From assembly GCA_003946805.1 (NCBI GenBank), contig RPSH01000002.1, positions 167,150-231,149 on the forward strand: 64,000 bases of DNA. Direction: 5' to 3'. A program made the position numbers and the translations under genes. This document shows, in pieces, positions 27,486 to 35,743 of this stretch (position 1 is its first letter; every line of letters starts with the position of its first letter). The notes below the pieces were generated by a model, which was given only the letters and a program-made list of their open reading frames with translations, had not been told where the DNA came from and searched no databases. This DNA is from Bacillus sp. 2B10. GTDB taxonomy: Bacteria > Pseudomonadota > Alphaproteobacteria > Sphingomonadales > Sphingomonadaceae.

Positions 27486-28667
27486 GTGGCGGTGGTCGAG
27501 GACAATGGCGCGGGGTCGGACGATCCCGCCGATGCGATCCGCTATCGCCTCGACCAGCAGCGCATCTTGGCCGAGTTCGGCGGGATTGCGCTGCGCAGCC
27601 GCGACATCGACGAGATCGTCCGGGCCGCGGTCGAACTGGCGGCGCGCGGGATGCGCACCCGGCTGGCCAAGTTCCTGCACCGCGACGATCAGGGCGGGGC
27701 GCTGATCGTCCGCGCCGGCGTCGGCTGGGACGACGGCGTCGTCGGACAGGCGGAGATGGACAACGACCTGGCATCGCCGGCCGGTTTCGCGTTCAAGACC
27801 GGCGAAGCGGTGATCTCTAATCATCTGCGCGACGAAAAACGCTTCACCACGCCTGATTTCATGGCCGACCACGGCGTGAAGCGCGCGATCAACGTGCTGG
27901 TAGAGGCGAATGGCAAGCGGTTCGGCGTGCTGGAGGTCGACAGTCGTCAGGACGGGCGGTTCGAGGAAGACGACCTCGCCTTCATGCAGGGGTTCGCCAA
28001 CCTGATCGGCGTCGCGATCGAGCGGCTGGATGCGGAGGCGGGGCTGCGTGCCGCGATCGAACATCAGGAACTGCTGACGCGCGAGGCGTCGCACCGGGTG
28101 AAGAACAGCCTCGCCATGGTGTCGGCGATGTTGAACCTGCAGATGCGCGAGGACGACGACCCGCGCGTGCAGCGGATGCTGGGCGATGCGCAGGCGCGGA
28201 TCGTGGCGATCGGGCAGGCACACGACCAGCTGTGGCAGGGGGATCAGGTCGGCGTCGTCGCGCTCGACCGGCTGCTGTGCGGCATCGTCGACGGCTTACG
28301 CGAGCAGGCGCCCGACCACGCCATCGACTGCGACATCGCGCCGCTGGTGGTGAGCGGCGACACCGCCATACCGCTGGGGCTGTTGCTGACCGAACTGGTC
28401 ACCAACGCGATCAAATATGCCTATGGCGACGGCGGCGGCCCGGTGTGGATCGAAACGCGCTGCGACGACGGCGCGCTGTCGCTGGTGGTAGCCGATCGGG
28501 GCGTCGGCCTGCCGGCGGGGCTCGATCCGAATGTGGTGCGGCCGAGCAGTCTTGGGATGCGGATGGTCAACAGCCTGACGCGGCAGCTGGGGGGTACGCT
28601 GGCGTTCGAGAACACGGCGCCGGGGACGCGGGTGGCGTTCGCGATGCCGTTGCCGGCGGCGGTGTAG
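27486..28667 (+). CDS. GAF-domain sensor histidine kinase (HisKA_2/HWE type)
   Basis: 393 residues from a GTG start, 4 bp after the ettA stop. A GAF domain (about 25-180, GFAFKTGEAVISNHL) is followed by a HisKA_2 dimerisation helix with the phospho-acceptor His in REASHRVKNSLAMV near residue 200, and an HATPase_c domain (ELVTNAIKYAYGDG, DRGVGLPAG, SSLGMRMVNSLTRQLGG). No membrane segment, so it is a soluble sensor. In alphaproteobacteria this kinase class often feeds general-stress or light signalling; the partner regulator is not adjacent. Confidence 0.92.
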   Translation: MAVVEDNGAGSDDPADAIRYRLDQQRILAEFGGIALRSRDIDEIVRAAVELAARGMRTRLAKFLHRDDQGGALIVRAGVGWDDGVVGQAEMDNDLASPAGFAFKTGEAVISNHLRDEKRFTTPDFMADHGVKRAINVLVEANGKRFGVLEVDSRQDGRFEEDDLAFMQGFANLIGVAIERLDAEAGLRAAIEHQELLTREASHRVKNSLAMVSAMLNLQMREDDDPRVQRMLGDAQARIVAIGQAHDQLWQGDQVGVVALDRLLCGIVDGLREQAPDHAIDCDIAPLVVSGDTAIPLGLLLTELVTNAIKYAYGDGGGPVWIETRCDDGALSLVVADRGVGLPAGLDPNVVRPSSLGMRMVNSLTRQLGGTLAFENTAPGTRVAFAMPLPAAV

Positions 28668-28686
28668 ATCGTTTCCGGCAGGGCCC

Positions 28687-29460
28687 TCACACCAGCTTCA
28701 CGAACACCCCGGTATCGCGGCGTTCGACCTCGAACGCCTTCACCTTCTCGATCAGGTCCGACAGCCGCTTGAACCCGTAGTTGCGGGTGTCGAAGCTCGA
28801 CCGGTTGGCCGCGCGCTGGCCGACTTCGGACAGGCTGGCGAAGCCGCGCTTGTCGACCTTCGACGCGTCATAGGCATCGGACAGCAGCTTCACCAGCGCG
28901 GCATCGACCTTCTGGCTCTTGCGCGGCGGGGTGGGATCGGGCCTCGCGGCAGCGGTCGCCGGGGCGGGGACGCCGCCGATAGCGGGGGGCAGCGGCATGT
29001 TCGCCACATCCTCGACATCCAGCGACCCGACGTCGATGAAGCGGGTGCAGCTCTCGCGGAACCCCTCGGGCGTGCGGTCGGTGCCGAAGCCGTAGACCGG
29101 CACCCCTTCCTGCCGGATGCGCTGCGCCAGCGGCATGAAGTCGCTGTCCGACGACATGATGCCGAAACCCGTGATGCGACCGCGCAGCAGCAGGTCCATC
29201 GCGTCGATGGTCATGCGCATGTCGGTCGCGTTCTTGCCCTTGGTGATGTCGAACTGCTGGAACGGTTCGATGCCGTGGCGCATCAACAGCGCCTTCCAGC
29301 TCTTCAGGCCCGGCTTCTCCCAGTTGCCATAGGCGCGGCGGACGTTGACCGTGCCGAATTCGGCCAGCACCGTCAGCACGGAATCGAGATAGGCGGCGCC
29401 GGCATTGTCGGCATCGATGAGCAACGCGACGTTGCCGGTGGGGGCGGAGTGGGTGACCAT
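28687..29460 (-). CDS. NYN-domain (PIN-like) RNase with C-terminal LOTUS/OST-HTH domain
   Basis: 257 residues. The N-terminal NYN domain has LLIDADNAG (about 14-22), the KGKNATDMRMTIDAMDLL acidic motif and GIMSSDSDFMPLAQRIR, all expected for metal-dependent PIN-like nucleases. A Pro-rich linker (about 170-190) leads to a basic C-terminal OST-HTH/LOTUS-type domain (LSDAYDASKVDKRGFASLSE). The combination suggests RNA processing or decay. The upstream in-frame extension was rejected because MVTHSAPTG has a GGGGG ribosome site. Confidence 0.85.
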   Translation of the reverse strand: MVTHSAPTGNVALLIDADNAGAAYLDSVLTVLAEFGTVNVRRAYGNWEKPGLKSWKALLMRHGIEPFQQFDITKGKNATDMRMTIDAMDLLLRGRITGFGIMSSDSDFMPLAQRIRQEGVPVYGFGTDRTPEGFRESCTRFIDVGSLDVEDVANMPLPPAIGGVPAPATAAARPDPTPPRKSQKVDAALVKLLSDAYDASKVDKRGFASLSEVGQRAANRSSFDTRNYGFKRLSDLIEKVKAFEVERRDTGVFVKLV

Positions 29461-29503
29461 GCCCCCGTCTATCGCACTCGCCGCACGGGCGCGACCGAAA
29501 CCG

Positions 29504-29884
29504 TCAGCCGCGCTGTCGAACCGCGTCGATGCTCCACGCCCCGCCGCCGGCCGCCGCCATATAGAGGAAAGCGAAGCAGTAGAGCACCGCCGCCTCGCCG
29601 CCATTGGCGATCGGGAACGGTCCCTGCGGCGCATGGGCCATGAAATAGGCGACCGCCATCATCCCCGACAGCACGAAGGCCACCGGCCGCACGAACAGCC
29701 CGACGATCAGCAACCCGCCGCCGACCAGCTCCAGTATCGCCGCGCCGTAGAGCAGTCCGTTCAGCGGCATCGGAAACGGCGGCAGGCCGAACAGCTTCGA
29801 TACGCCGTGGCTGAGGAATACGAGGCCGAAGACGATCCGCATCGCGGCGAGCAGGCGGGGGGCGAGGGCGGCGGGCAGGGGCAT
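29504..29884 (-). CDS. DoxX-family membrane protein
   Basis: 126 residues with four hydrophobic segments; AAMRIVFGLVFLSHGVSKLF and LELVGGGLLIVGLFVRPVAF are typical of DoxX. The role may be in respiratory or thiol oxidation partnerships; not determined here. It lies between the NYN and antiporter genes on the same strand. Confidence 0.85.
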   Translation of the reverse strand: MPLPAALAPRLLAAMRIVFGLVFLSHGVSKLFGLPPFPMPLNGLLYGAAILELVGGGLLIVGLFVRPVAFVLSGMMAVAYFMAHAPQGPFPIANGGEAAVLYCFAFLYMAAAGGGAWSIDAVRQRG

Positions 29885-29969
29885 GGCGGACGTCTCCGGA
29901 CTGGACTGCACCCGGTGTCGCAGCGATGCGGCCATACCCCAAGCGCAATGATCGAAACGATCCGTTGCC

Positions 29970-31616
29970 TCATCCGGCGCGGTCGCGTTCCACCTCCGCG
30001 CGGCGCAGCATGGCGCGCGCCAGTTCCTGTTCGCCGAGCACCACCTGATCGACGCCGTGCCGTTCCAGATAGCTGACCTCCTCCGCCGAATGGGCACGCG
30101 ACAGGATGTAGAGGCCGGCGTTCATGCCGCGGGCATGCTGGACGATCGCCCCGGCCTCGAACCCGCCGGGGATGGCGATCAGCAGCTTGGTCGCCTCCGC
30201 CACCCCGGCATCGCGCAGGACATTGGGGTCGAGCGCATTGCCCAGCACCACGCTCCAGCCATGCGCCTGCGCCGCGCGCGCGGTATCGGCCTGGTCCTCG
30301 ATCACGACGAAGGCGCGGCCGGCATCGCGCAGGCCCTCGGCGATCAGTCGCCCGACGCGACCAGCGCCGATCAGCACGACATGGTCCTCGCGGGCTTCCT
30401 CGCGCGCAGCCTCGCGCGCCTGTGCCGGGCCGGGATCGTCGCCGCGACCGGCGACCGCCCCGAACAGGAACGGATTGACCATGATCGACAGGATCGCGCC
30501 GGCGAGGATCAGGTCGCGCCCCGCATCGGGCAGGACGCCCAGACTGGTGCCCAGCCCGGCGAGGATGAACGAGAATTCGCCGATCTGCGCGAGGCTGGCC
30601 GCGATGGTCGCCGCCGTCCGGTTGGGATGGCCGAACAGGCGGACGATGGCGAAGGCGGCGGCCGACTTGCCGATCACGATGATCGCGATCGTCGCCAGCA
30701 GCGGGCCGGGCTGCTGCGTCAGCACTTTCGGATCGAACAACATGCCGACCGACACGAAGAACAGGACGGCGAACGCATCGCGAAGCGGCAGCGTCTCCTG
30801 CGCCGCGCGCCGGCTGAGCGGCGTTTCGCCCAGGATCATGCCCGCGAAGAACGCACCCAGCGCGAACGACACGTCGAACGCCAGCGCCGCGAAAAACGCG
30901 ACTCCCAGCGCGATCGCCAGCACGGCGAGGCGGAACAGCTCGCGCGATCCGGTATGCACCACCCAGTGCAGCGCCCACGGGATCACGCGCCGCCCGACGA
31001 CCAGCATCAGCGTGACGAAGCCGGTGACCTTCAGCAGCGTCATGAGAATCGCGGTCAGGATCGCACCGGGCGCGGCGGCCTTCGCCGGATCGACCGCCGC
31101 GGCGATCACCGGCAGCAGGACCAGCGCCAGCACCATCGCCAGATCCTCGACGATCAGCCAGCCGACCGCGATCCGCCCGCGTTCGGTCTGGACCAGCGCG
31201 CGTGCCTCCAGCGCGCGCAGCAGCACGACGGTACTGGCGACCGACAGCGCAAGGCCCAGGACGATGCCGGCCATCAGCGACCAGCCGAGGAACTGCGCCA
31301 GTCCCCAGCCCATCAGCGTCGCCACCGCGATCTGCACGATCGCGCCGGGCACGGCGATGCGCCACACCGACAACAGGTCTTTAAGCGAAAAATGCAGGCC
31401 GACGCCGAACATCAGCAGGATGACGCCGATCTCCGCCAGTTCGGTGGCGATTCCCGAATGGGCGACGAACCCCGGCGTGAACGGTCCGATCAGCACGCCG
31501 GCGAGCAGATAGCCCGCGATCGGCGACATGCGCAGCCGGTGCGCCGCCGCGCCGAGCACGAACGCCGCGACCAGCGCGGTGACGATGGTTCCGACCAAAG
31601 GGGTGTAATGCGGCAT
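29970..31616 (-). CDS. ybaL: CPA2 monovalent cation:proton antiporter with TrkA-N domain (YbaL/KefB-like)
   Basis: 548 residues. About 12 membrane segments (residues 5-385) include the CPA2 motifs LRMSPIAGYLLAGVLIGPF and GWLIVEDLAMVLALVLLP. A cytoplasmic RCK/TrkA-N Rossmann domain follows (DHVVLIGAGRVGRLIAEGL, NALDPNVLRDAGV). It exchanges K+ or Na+ for protons under nucleotide control. The start was set at MPHYTPLVG because AGGAG lies 5 nt upstream; 12 further codons upstream lack such a site. Confidence 0.92.
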   Translation of the reverse strand: MPHYTPLVGTIVTALVAAFVLGAAAHRLRMSPIAGYLLAGVLIGPFTPGFVAHSGIATELAEIGVILLMFGVGLHFSLKDLLSVWRIAVPGAIVQIAVATLMGWGLAQFLGWSLMAGIVLGLALSVASTVVLLRALEARALVQTERGRIAVGWLIVEDLAMVLALVLLPVIAAAVDPAKAAAPGAILTAILMTLLKVTGFVTLMLVVGRRVIPWALHWVVHTGSRELFRLAVLAIALGVAFFAALAFDVSFALGAFFAGMILGETPLSRRAAQETLPLRDAFAVLFFVSVGMLFDPKVLTQQPGPLLATIAIIVIGKSAAAFAIVRLFGHPNRTAATIAASLAQIGEFSFILAGLGTSLGVLPDAGRDLILAGAILSIMVNPFLFGAVAGRGDDPGPAQAREAAREEAREDHVVLIGAGRVGRLIAEGLRDAGRAFVVIEDQADTARAAQAHGWSVVLGNALDPNVLRDAGVAEATKLLIAIPGGFEAGAIVQHARGMNAGLYILSRAHSAEEVSYLERHGVDQVVLGEQELARAMLRRAEVERDRAG

Positions 31617-31678
31617 CGGCGCTCCTGTAAGGGGGAAGTTCTCCTGCGCCAACGACCGGACCGGCGCCGAGGTTCGCT

Positions 31679-31869
31679 TAGAGCGGTTTCCGACCAGGTT
31701 GAACCGCCGTCATCGCCCTTCGGGCGCCTGCTGCGCAGCGGGGCGCTTTCCATCCGGGGCGGCGTTGCTCGTCGGTCACGATGCTGCAGCATCGCTCCCT
31801 CCTCGCGCCTTGCCCCGAACCGAAATCACCGCCGTGCCGGTGATCCAACCTGATCGGAAACCGCTCTAA
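31679..31869. repeat. 191-bp element with 28-bp imperfect terminal inverted repeats
   Basis: TTAGAGCGGTTTCCGACCAG at the left end is matched by its complement at the right end (31842-31869), with three mismatches over 28 bp. The inside holds a second perfect palindrome, GATGCTGCAGCATC (31780-31793), and no gene. It looks like a MITE or extragenic palindrome. Together with 32060-32138 it fills most of the 580-bp gap upstream of the antiporter gene. Confidence 0.7.
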
Positions 31870-32059
31870 CCGCCTGAATTGCCAGAAAGCCTTGCCGTAC
31901 CCTACCGGCCGTTCGCCGACCAGTGCGGTGGATCGGACGCCAGTTTCAGGACACCGAAACTGGCGCCGACCTGGTTCAGCACCGCTGCCGACCTGGGACC
32001 GATCGACATTCAGCGAATTGGAGCGCCATCCAGCAGGATCAGGAGCCTTTCTGGTTCAC

Positions 32060-32138
32060 GTACCCCCGCGCAGGCGGGGGTCCAGAGCCACGAATGTCGT
32101 CCTGCCGTTACTCTGGACCCCCGCCTGCGCGGGGGTAC
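32060..32138. repeat. REP-type doublet, perfect 28-bp inverted repeat
   Basis: Arms 32060-32087 and 32111-32138 are perfect reverse complements, and each arm contains its own CCCCCGC...GCGGGGG hairpin. This is the common 'CCCGC-GCAGGCGGG' extragenic palindrome of sphingomonads. Confidence 0.85.
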
Positions 32139-32196
32139 GGCCTGAAGGTCGATCGGTCCTAGCCGCCGCATCCGTCGCGCGGCTCGCCGCAACGCT

Positions 32197-32679
32197 TCAC
32201 GGATAGGTGATCGCCATCACCTCATATTCCTTTGCGCCCGCCGGCAGCGTCACCGTCCGCACGTCGCCCACCGCGCTGCCCCGCAAGGCCCGCGCCATCG
32301 GCGAGTTCCAGCCGATCCGCCCCTTGCCCGCATCCGCCTCGTCATCGCCGACCAGTTCGAGCACGCGGTGGTTGTCGTCCTCGTCGGCGATGGTGACGGT
32401 CGCGCCGAACCACGCGCGGCCGCGCTCGGTCTGGGTCGCCGGATCAACGACGCGCGCCGCCTTCATCCGTTTGGCGAGGAAGCCCAGCCGCCGGTCGATC
32501 TCGCGCAGCCGCTTGCGGCCATAGATATAGTCGCCATTCTCCGACCGGTCGCCATTGCCCGCCGCCCATGCGATGACGTCGAGCAGCTTGGGCCGCTCGT
32601 CGCCCAGCAACTGGTCATATTCGGCCTTGAGCACGCCATAGCCCGCCGGCGTGATATAGTTCGGACGCGGCTCGCTCAT
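32197..32679 (-). CDS. greB: transcript cleavage factor GreB
   Basis: 160 residues. The N-terminal coiled coil (MSEPRPNYITPAGYGVLKAE, with GDRSENGDYIYGRKRLREIDRR carrying the acidic tip) and the C-terminal FKBP-like domain (GRIGWNSPMARALRGSAVGD) match GreB. It rescues backtracked RNA polymerase by stimulating RNA cleavage. Its ATG overlaps the upstream transglycosylase stop (ATGA). Confidence 0.95.
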   Translation of the reverse strand: MSEPRPNYITPAGYGVLKAEYDQLLGDERPKLLDVIAWAAGNGDRSENGDYIYGRKRLREIDRRLGFLAKRMKAARVVDPATQTERGRAWFGATVTIADEDDNHRVLELVGDDEADAGKGRIGWNSPMARALRGSAVGDVRTVTLPAGAKEYEVMAITYP

Positions 32680-34724
32680 CCGGGCTGGTTCTTGCGCAGA
32701 TACCAGCTGAGGTTGTTCGGCCCGCGCGACCGGGCCTTGTCGGCATGGATCAGGTCGTAGACGACCGCGTTCTCCAGCACGCGCTGCACATAGCCGCGCG
32801 TCTCGGTGTACGGAATCTTCTCGATCCAGTCGATCACGTCGACGCCGGGCGTGCGCGGATCGCCGTTGGCGCGCAGCCACTTGTTCACGTTGCCGGGGCC
32901 GGCATTGTACGCGGCCACCGCCAGCGGATAGCTGCCGCCATAATAGTCGAGCATCCGCTGGATGAAGCTGGACCCCAGCGCCATGTTGTACGCCGGATCG
33001 TTCAGCGACGCCGGATTGTACGACAGGCCGAGCTTGCCCGCGGTCTCGCGCGCGGTGCCGGGCATCAGCTGCATCAGCCCGCGCGCGCCGGTACGGCTGA
33101 CGGCGGTCCGGTCGAACTGGCTTTCCTGCCGCGCGATCGCGTGGATCAGCGTGAACTGGTCGCGCTGCGCCCCGCTGACCGGCACGGACGGGTAACCCGC
33201 CAGCGTATAGTCGCTATGCCCGTTCACCAGCGCGCTGCGCCCGACCATCACGCTCAGGTCGGGGCGGTCGATCGCCCGCGCCAGCTCGACCGCCAGCGCA
33301 TGGTCGGTATCGCTGCGCGCATCCTCGGCGATCTTGCGGATGAAGAGGCCCTGATCGCCATATTGGCCGGTGCGACCCAGGTAGCGCGTCGCCTTGACCA
33401 CGTCGCTGTTCATGTATGCGGCGCGGACGGCGGCCGGCACCGCCGCCGGATCGGCGGTGTTGCCCGGCGCGCGCAGCGGGCGTCCGATGCGCTCGCTCGC
33501 CAGTTGGCCATAGAACAGGTCGCCGAGATCGGCCGCCTGCGCATACCAGCGATCGGCGGTGGCGCGGTCGCCCGCCGCCTCGGCGGCGCGGCCCGCCCAG
33601 TAATAGCCCTTGGTCCGCACGGTCGGCGTGCGCGACCCGCTGGCATAGCGCGCGAACATGCCAGCGGCGTCGGCAGGGCGGTTCAGCCGTTGCAGCGCGA
33701 CCGTGCCTGCCAGCCACGCGAGGCTGGTATAGTCGTCGCGCTCGCCATAGGCGGCATCGGCGATGACCGTGCCGGCGGGAAAGGCGTCGTCGATCTGCGA
33801 TGCGATGCGATAGGCCAGATCATACTGGCTGTCGGCCTGTGCCGCCTTGGCATTGGTCAGCAGGACCTCCAGCCATTCCTCGACATCGCCCGGCGTCCGC
33901 GACAGCCGGCGCGGCTGCGCCAGGAACGATCGCGCCGTCCCCGACTGTCCGGTCGCGCGCAGCCATGTCGCGCGATCGGCGACATAGCCCGGATCGTTGC
34001 GGTCGACGCCCGGCTGCTCGCCCCGCACGCTGGCATCCGCCGCGCTGGTACGGAACGCGATCCGCGCGTCATAGGTGGGGCGCATCGCTGCCGACGCATA
34101 GCCGATCTGCCGCCCGGCGGCGCTGGTCGCGCCCTGCCACAGCAACCGGTCCATCCGCGCGTCGTGATCCTCGGGGCGCAGCGCCGATGCGAACTGCCCC
34201 AGCAGCTTCGTCTCGTCGGCGGTGCGCAGCGCGCCGCGCCGCCATGCCGCGCGGGCCGCTTCCTGCGCCTCCGCCGTGCGCCCGCTCGCCGCCAGCGCCT
34301 CGGCATGGCGCAGACGCCCGGCGGCGGTCATCGGCGGGAAGCGGGCAAAGAAGCGCAGCACCGTCGCCGCATCCTGCCCGCCATCGGCCAGCACGGTTTC
34401 GGCGGCGGCGCGGCGGCTGGTCTCACCCGGAAAGCCCGGATGCGCCAGCAGGAAGCGGGCATAGTCGCCGAAGGGATAATTGTCCGACTGCTGCAGCCGT
34501 TTCCAGTCGGCCAGCACCGGCTGGATCGGGTCATAGGCCGGGGCCGGCGCGACCTGCTGCACCATCGGGCGGGCAGGGGCGGGCACCGGCTGCACCATCG
34601 GCGCTGCGGGCGCCTGGACGGGCATCGGGGCGGTCGGGGTGAACATCCCGGCGGCCATGGCGGCGCTCGCGACGCCGGTGAGCAGGAACGCGCTCTTGAA
34701 CACGGTGGTCAGCATACTGGACAT
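32676..34724 (-). CDS. slt: soluble lytic murein transglycosylase (Slt70-like)
   Basis: 682 residues. A signal peptide (SAFLLTGVASAAMAAG) leads into a Pro-rich stretch, then a long helical U-shaped domain (about 70-500) and a C-terminal SLT catalytic domain. That has the catalytic Glu in ARQESQFD near 535, GARGLMQLMPGTA and AAYNAGPGNVNKWL. It cleaves peptidoglycan to 1,6-anhydro-muropeptides in the periplasm. The start MSSML is preferred; MLTTV nine bases later is possible. It diverges from dapA and overlaps greB. Confidence 0.93.
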   Translation of the reverse strand: MSSMLTTVFKSAFLLTGVASAAMAAGMFTPTAPMPVQAPAAPMVQPVPAPARPMVQQVAPAPAYDPIQPVLADWKRLQQSDNYPFGDYARFLLAHPGFPGETSRRAAAETVLADGGQDAATVLRFFARFPPMTAAGRLRHAEALAASGRTAEAQEAARAAWRRGALRTADETKLLGQFASALRPEDHDARMDRLLWQGATSAAGRQIGYASAAMRPTYDARIAFRTSAADASVRGEQPGVDRNDPGYVADRATWLRATGQSGTARSFLAQPRRLSRTPGDVEEWLEVLLTNAKAAQADSQYDLAYRIASQIDDAFPAGTVIADAAYGERDDYTSLAWLAGTVALQRLNRPADAAGMFARYASGSRTPTVRTKGYYWAGRAAEAAGDRATADRWYAQAADLGDLFYGQLASERIGRPLRAPGNTADPAAVPAAVRAAYMNSDVVKATRYLGRTGQYGDQGLFIRKIAEDARSDTDHALAVELARAIDRPDLSVMVGRSALVNGHSDYTLAGYPSVPVSGAQRDQFTLIHAIARQESQFDRTAVSRTGARGLMQLMPGTARETAGKLGLSYNPASLNDPAYNMALGSSFIQRMLDYYGGSYPLAVAAYNAGPGNVNKWLRANGDPRTPGVDVIDWIEKIPYTETRGYVQRVLENAVVYDLIHADKARSRGPNNLSWYLRKNQPG

Positions 34725-34793
34725 GATATGGAAGCGCGCCCTATCTGTCGCCACCTTTTCGGCTCGAATCCCTGTCCACGGAGCGCGTTTCCC

Positions 34794-35678
34794 ATGTTTT
34801 CCGGATCGATCCCGGCCCTCGTCACGCCCTTTGCCGACGGCTCGTTCGACGAGGCGTCGTTCCGCGCGCTCATCGACTGGCAGATCGAAAGCGGGTCGAG
34901 CGCGCTGGTCCCCTGCGGCACGACCGGCGAAGCGGCGACGATGACGATCGAGGAACACGACCATGTCGTGCGCGTCTGCGTGCAGCAGGCGCAGGGCCGG
35001 GTGCCGGTGATCGCGGGCTGCGGATCGAACGACACCGCCGTCGCGCTGCACCACATCCACGCCGCAAAGGCCGCGGGCGCCACCGCCGCGCTGCTGGTCC
35101 CCCCCTATTACAACCGCCCGAACCAGGAGGGGGTGTTCCGCCATTTCGAAGTGCTGGCGGCGCAGGGCGGCCTGCCGATCGTCCTCTACAACGTGCCGGC
35201 GCGCACCGTCACCGACATCGCAGTCGAAACGGTCGAACGCATCGTGAAGGTGTTTCCCGAGGTGGTCGTCGGCATCAAGGACGCGACCGGCCAGATGGCG
35301 CGCGTGTCCGAACACCGGCAGCGCTGCGGCGCCGCCTTCGCCCAGTTGTCGGGCAATGACGACATGTCGCTCGCCTTCATGGCGATGGGCGGCATGGGCG
35401 CGATCTCGGTCACCGCGAACGTCGCGCCCGCGATGTGCGCCGAGTTCCAGGACGCGTGCGCCGCGGGCGATTACGGCCGCGCGCTGACGCTGCAGGACCG
35501 GCTGTATCCGCTCCACGCCGCGCTGTTCACCGACGCATCGCCCGCGCCGGTCAAATATGCGCTGGGTCGCGTCCGCCCGGGCTTCCCGACCGACCTGCGC
35601 CTGCCGATGACTCCCGCATCGCCCGCGTCGCGCGCCGCGGTGGACGCCGCGCTGGCCCATGCCGGCCTGGTGGGATGA
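34794..35678 (+). CDS. dapA: 4-hydroxy-tetrahydrodipicolinate synthase
   Basis: 294 residues, a TIM-barrel class I aldolase. GTTGE at 42-46, LYNVPART with Tyr132 and Arg138, and the Schiff-base Lys162 in GIKDATG are all present. It condenses pyruvate with aspartate semialdehyde in lysine and diaminopimelate synthesis. GGAG lies 10 nt before the ATG. It diverges from the lytic transglycosylase gene, placing peptidoglycan precursor synthesis beside peptidoglycan turnover. Confidence 0.97.
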   Translation: MFSGSIPALVTPFADGSFDEASFRALIDWQIESGSSALVPCGTTGEAATMTIEEHDHVVRVCVQQAQGRVPVIAGCGSNDTAVALHHIHAAKAAGATAALLVPPYYNRPNQEGVFRHFEVLAAQGGLPIVLYNVPARTVTDIAVETVERIVKVFPEVVVGIKDATGQMARVSEHRQRCGAAFAQLSGNDDMSLAFMAMGGMGAISVTANVAPAMCAEFQDACAAGDYGRALTLQDRLYPLHAALFTDASPAPVKYALGRVRPGFPTDLRLPMTPASPASRAAVDAALAHAGLVG

Positions 35679-35743
35679 ACCGTTCGGGATGCGGCGCGCG
35701 CGGCATTGCCGCGGCGGTGGCATCGCCGTAACACGCTGCCCCT

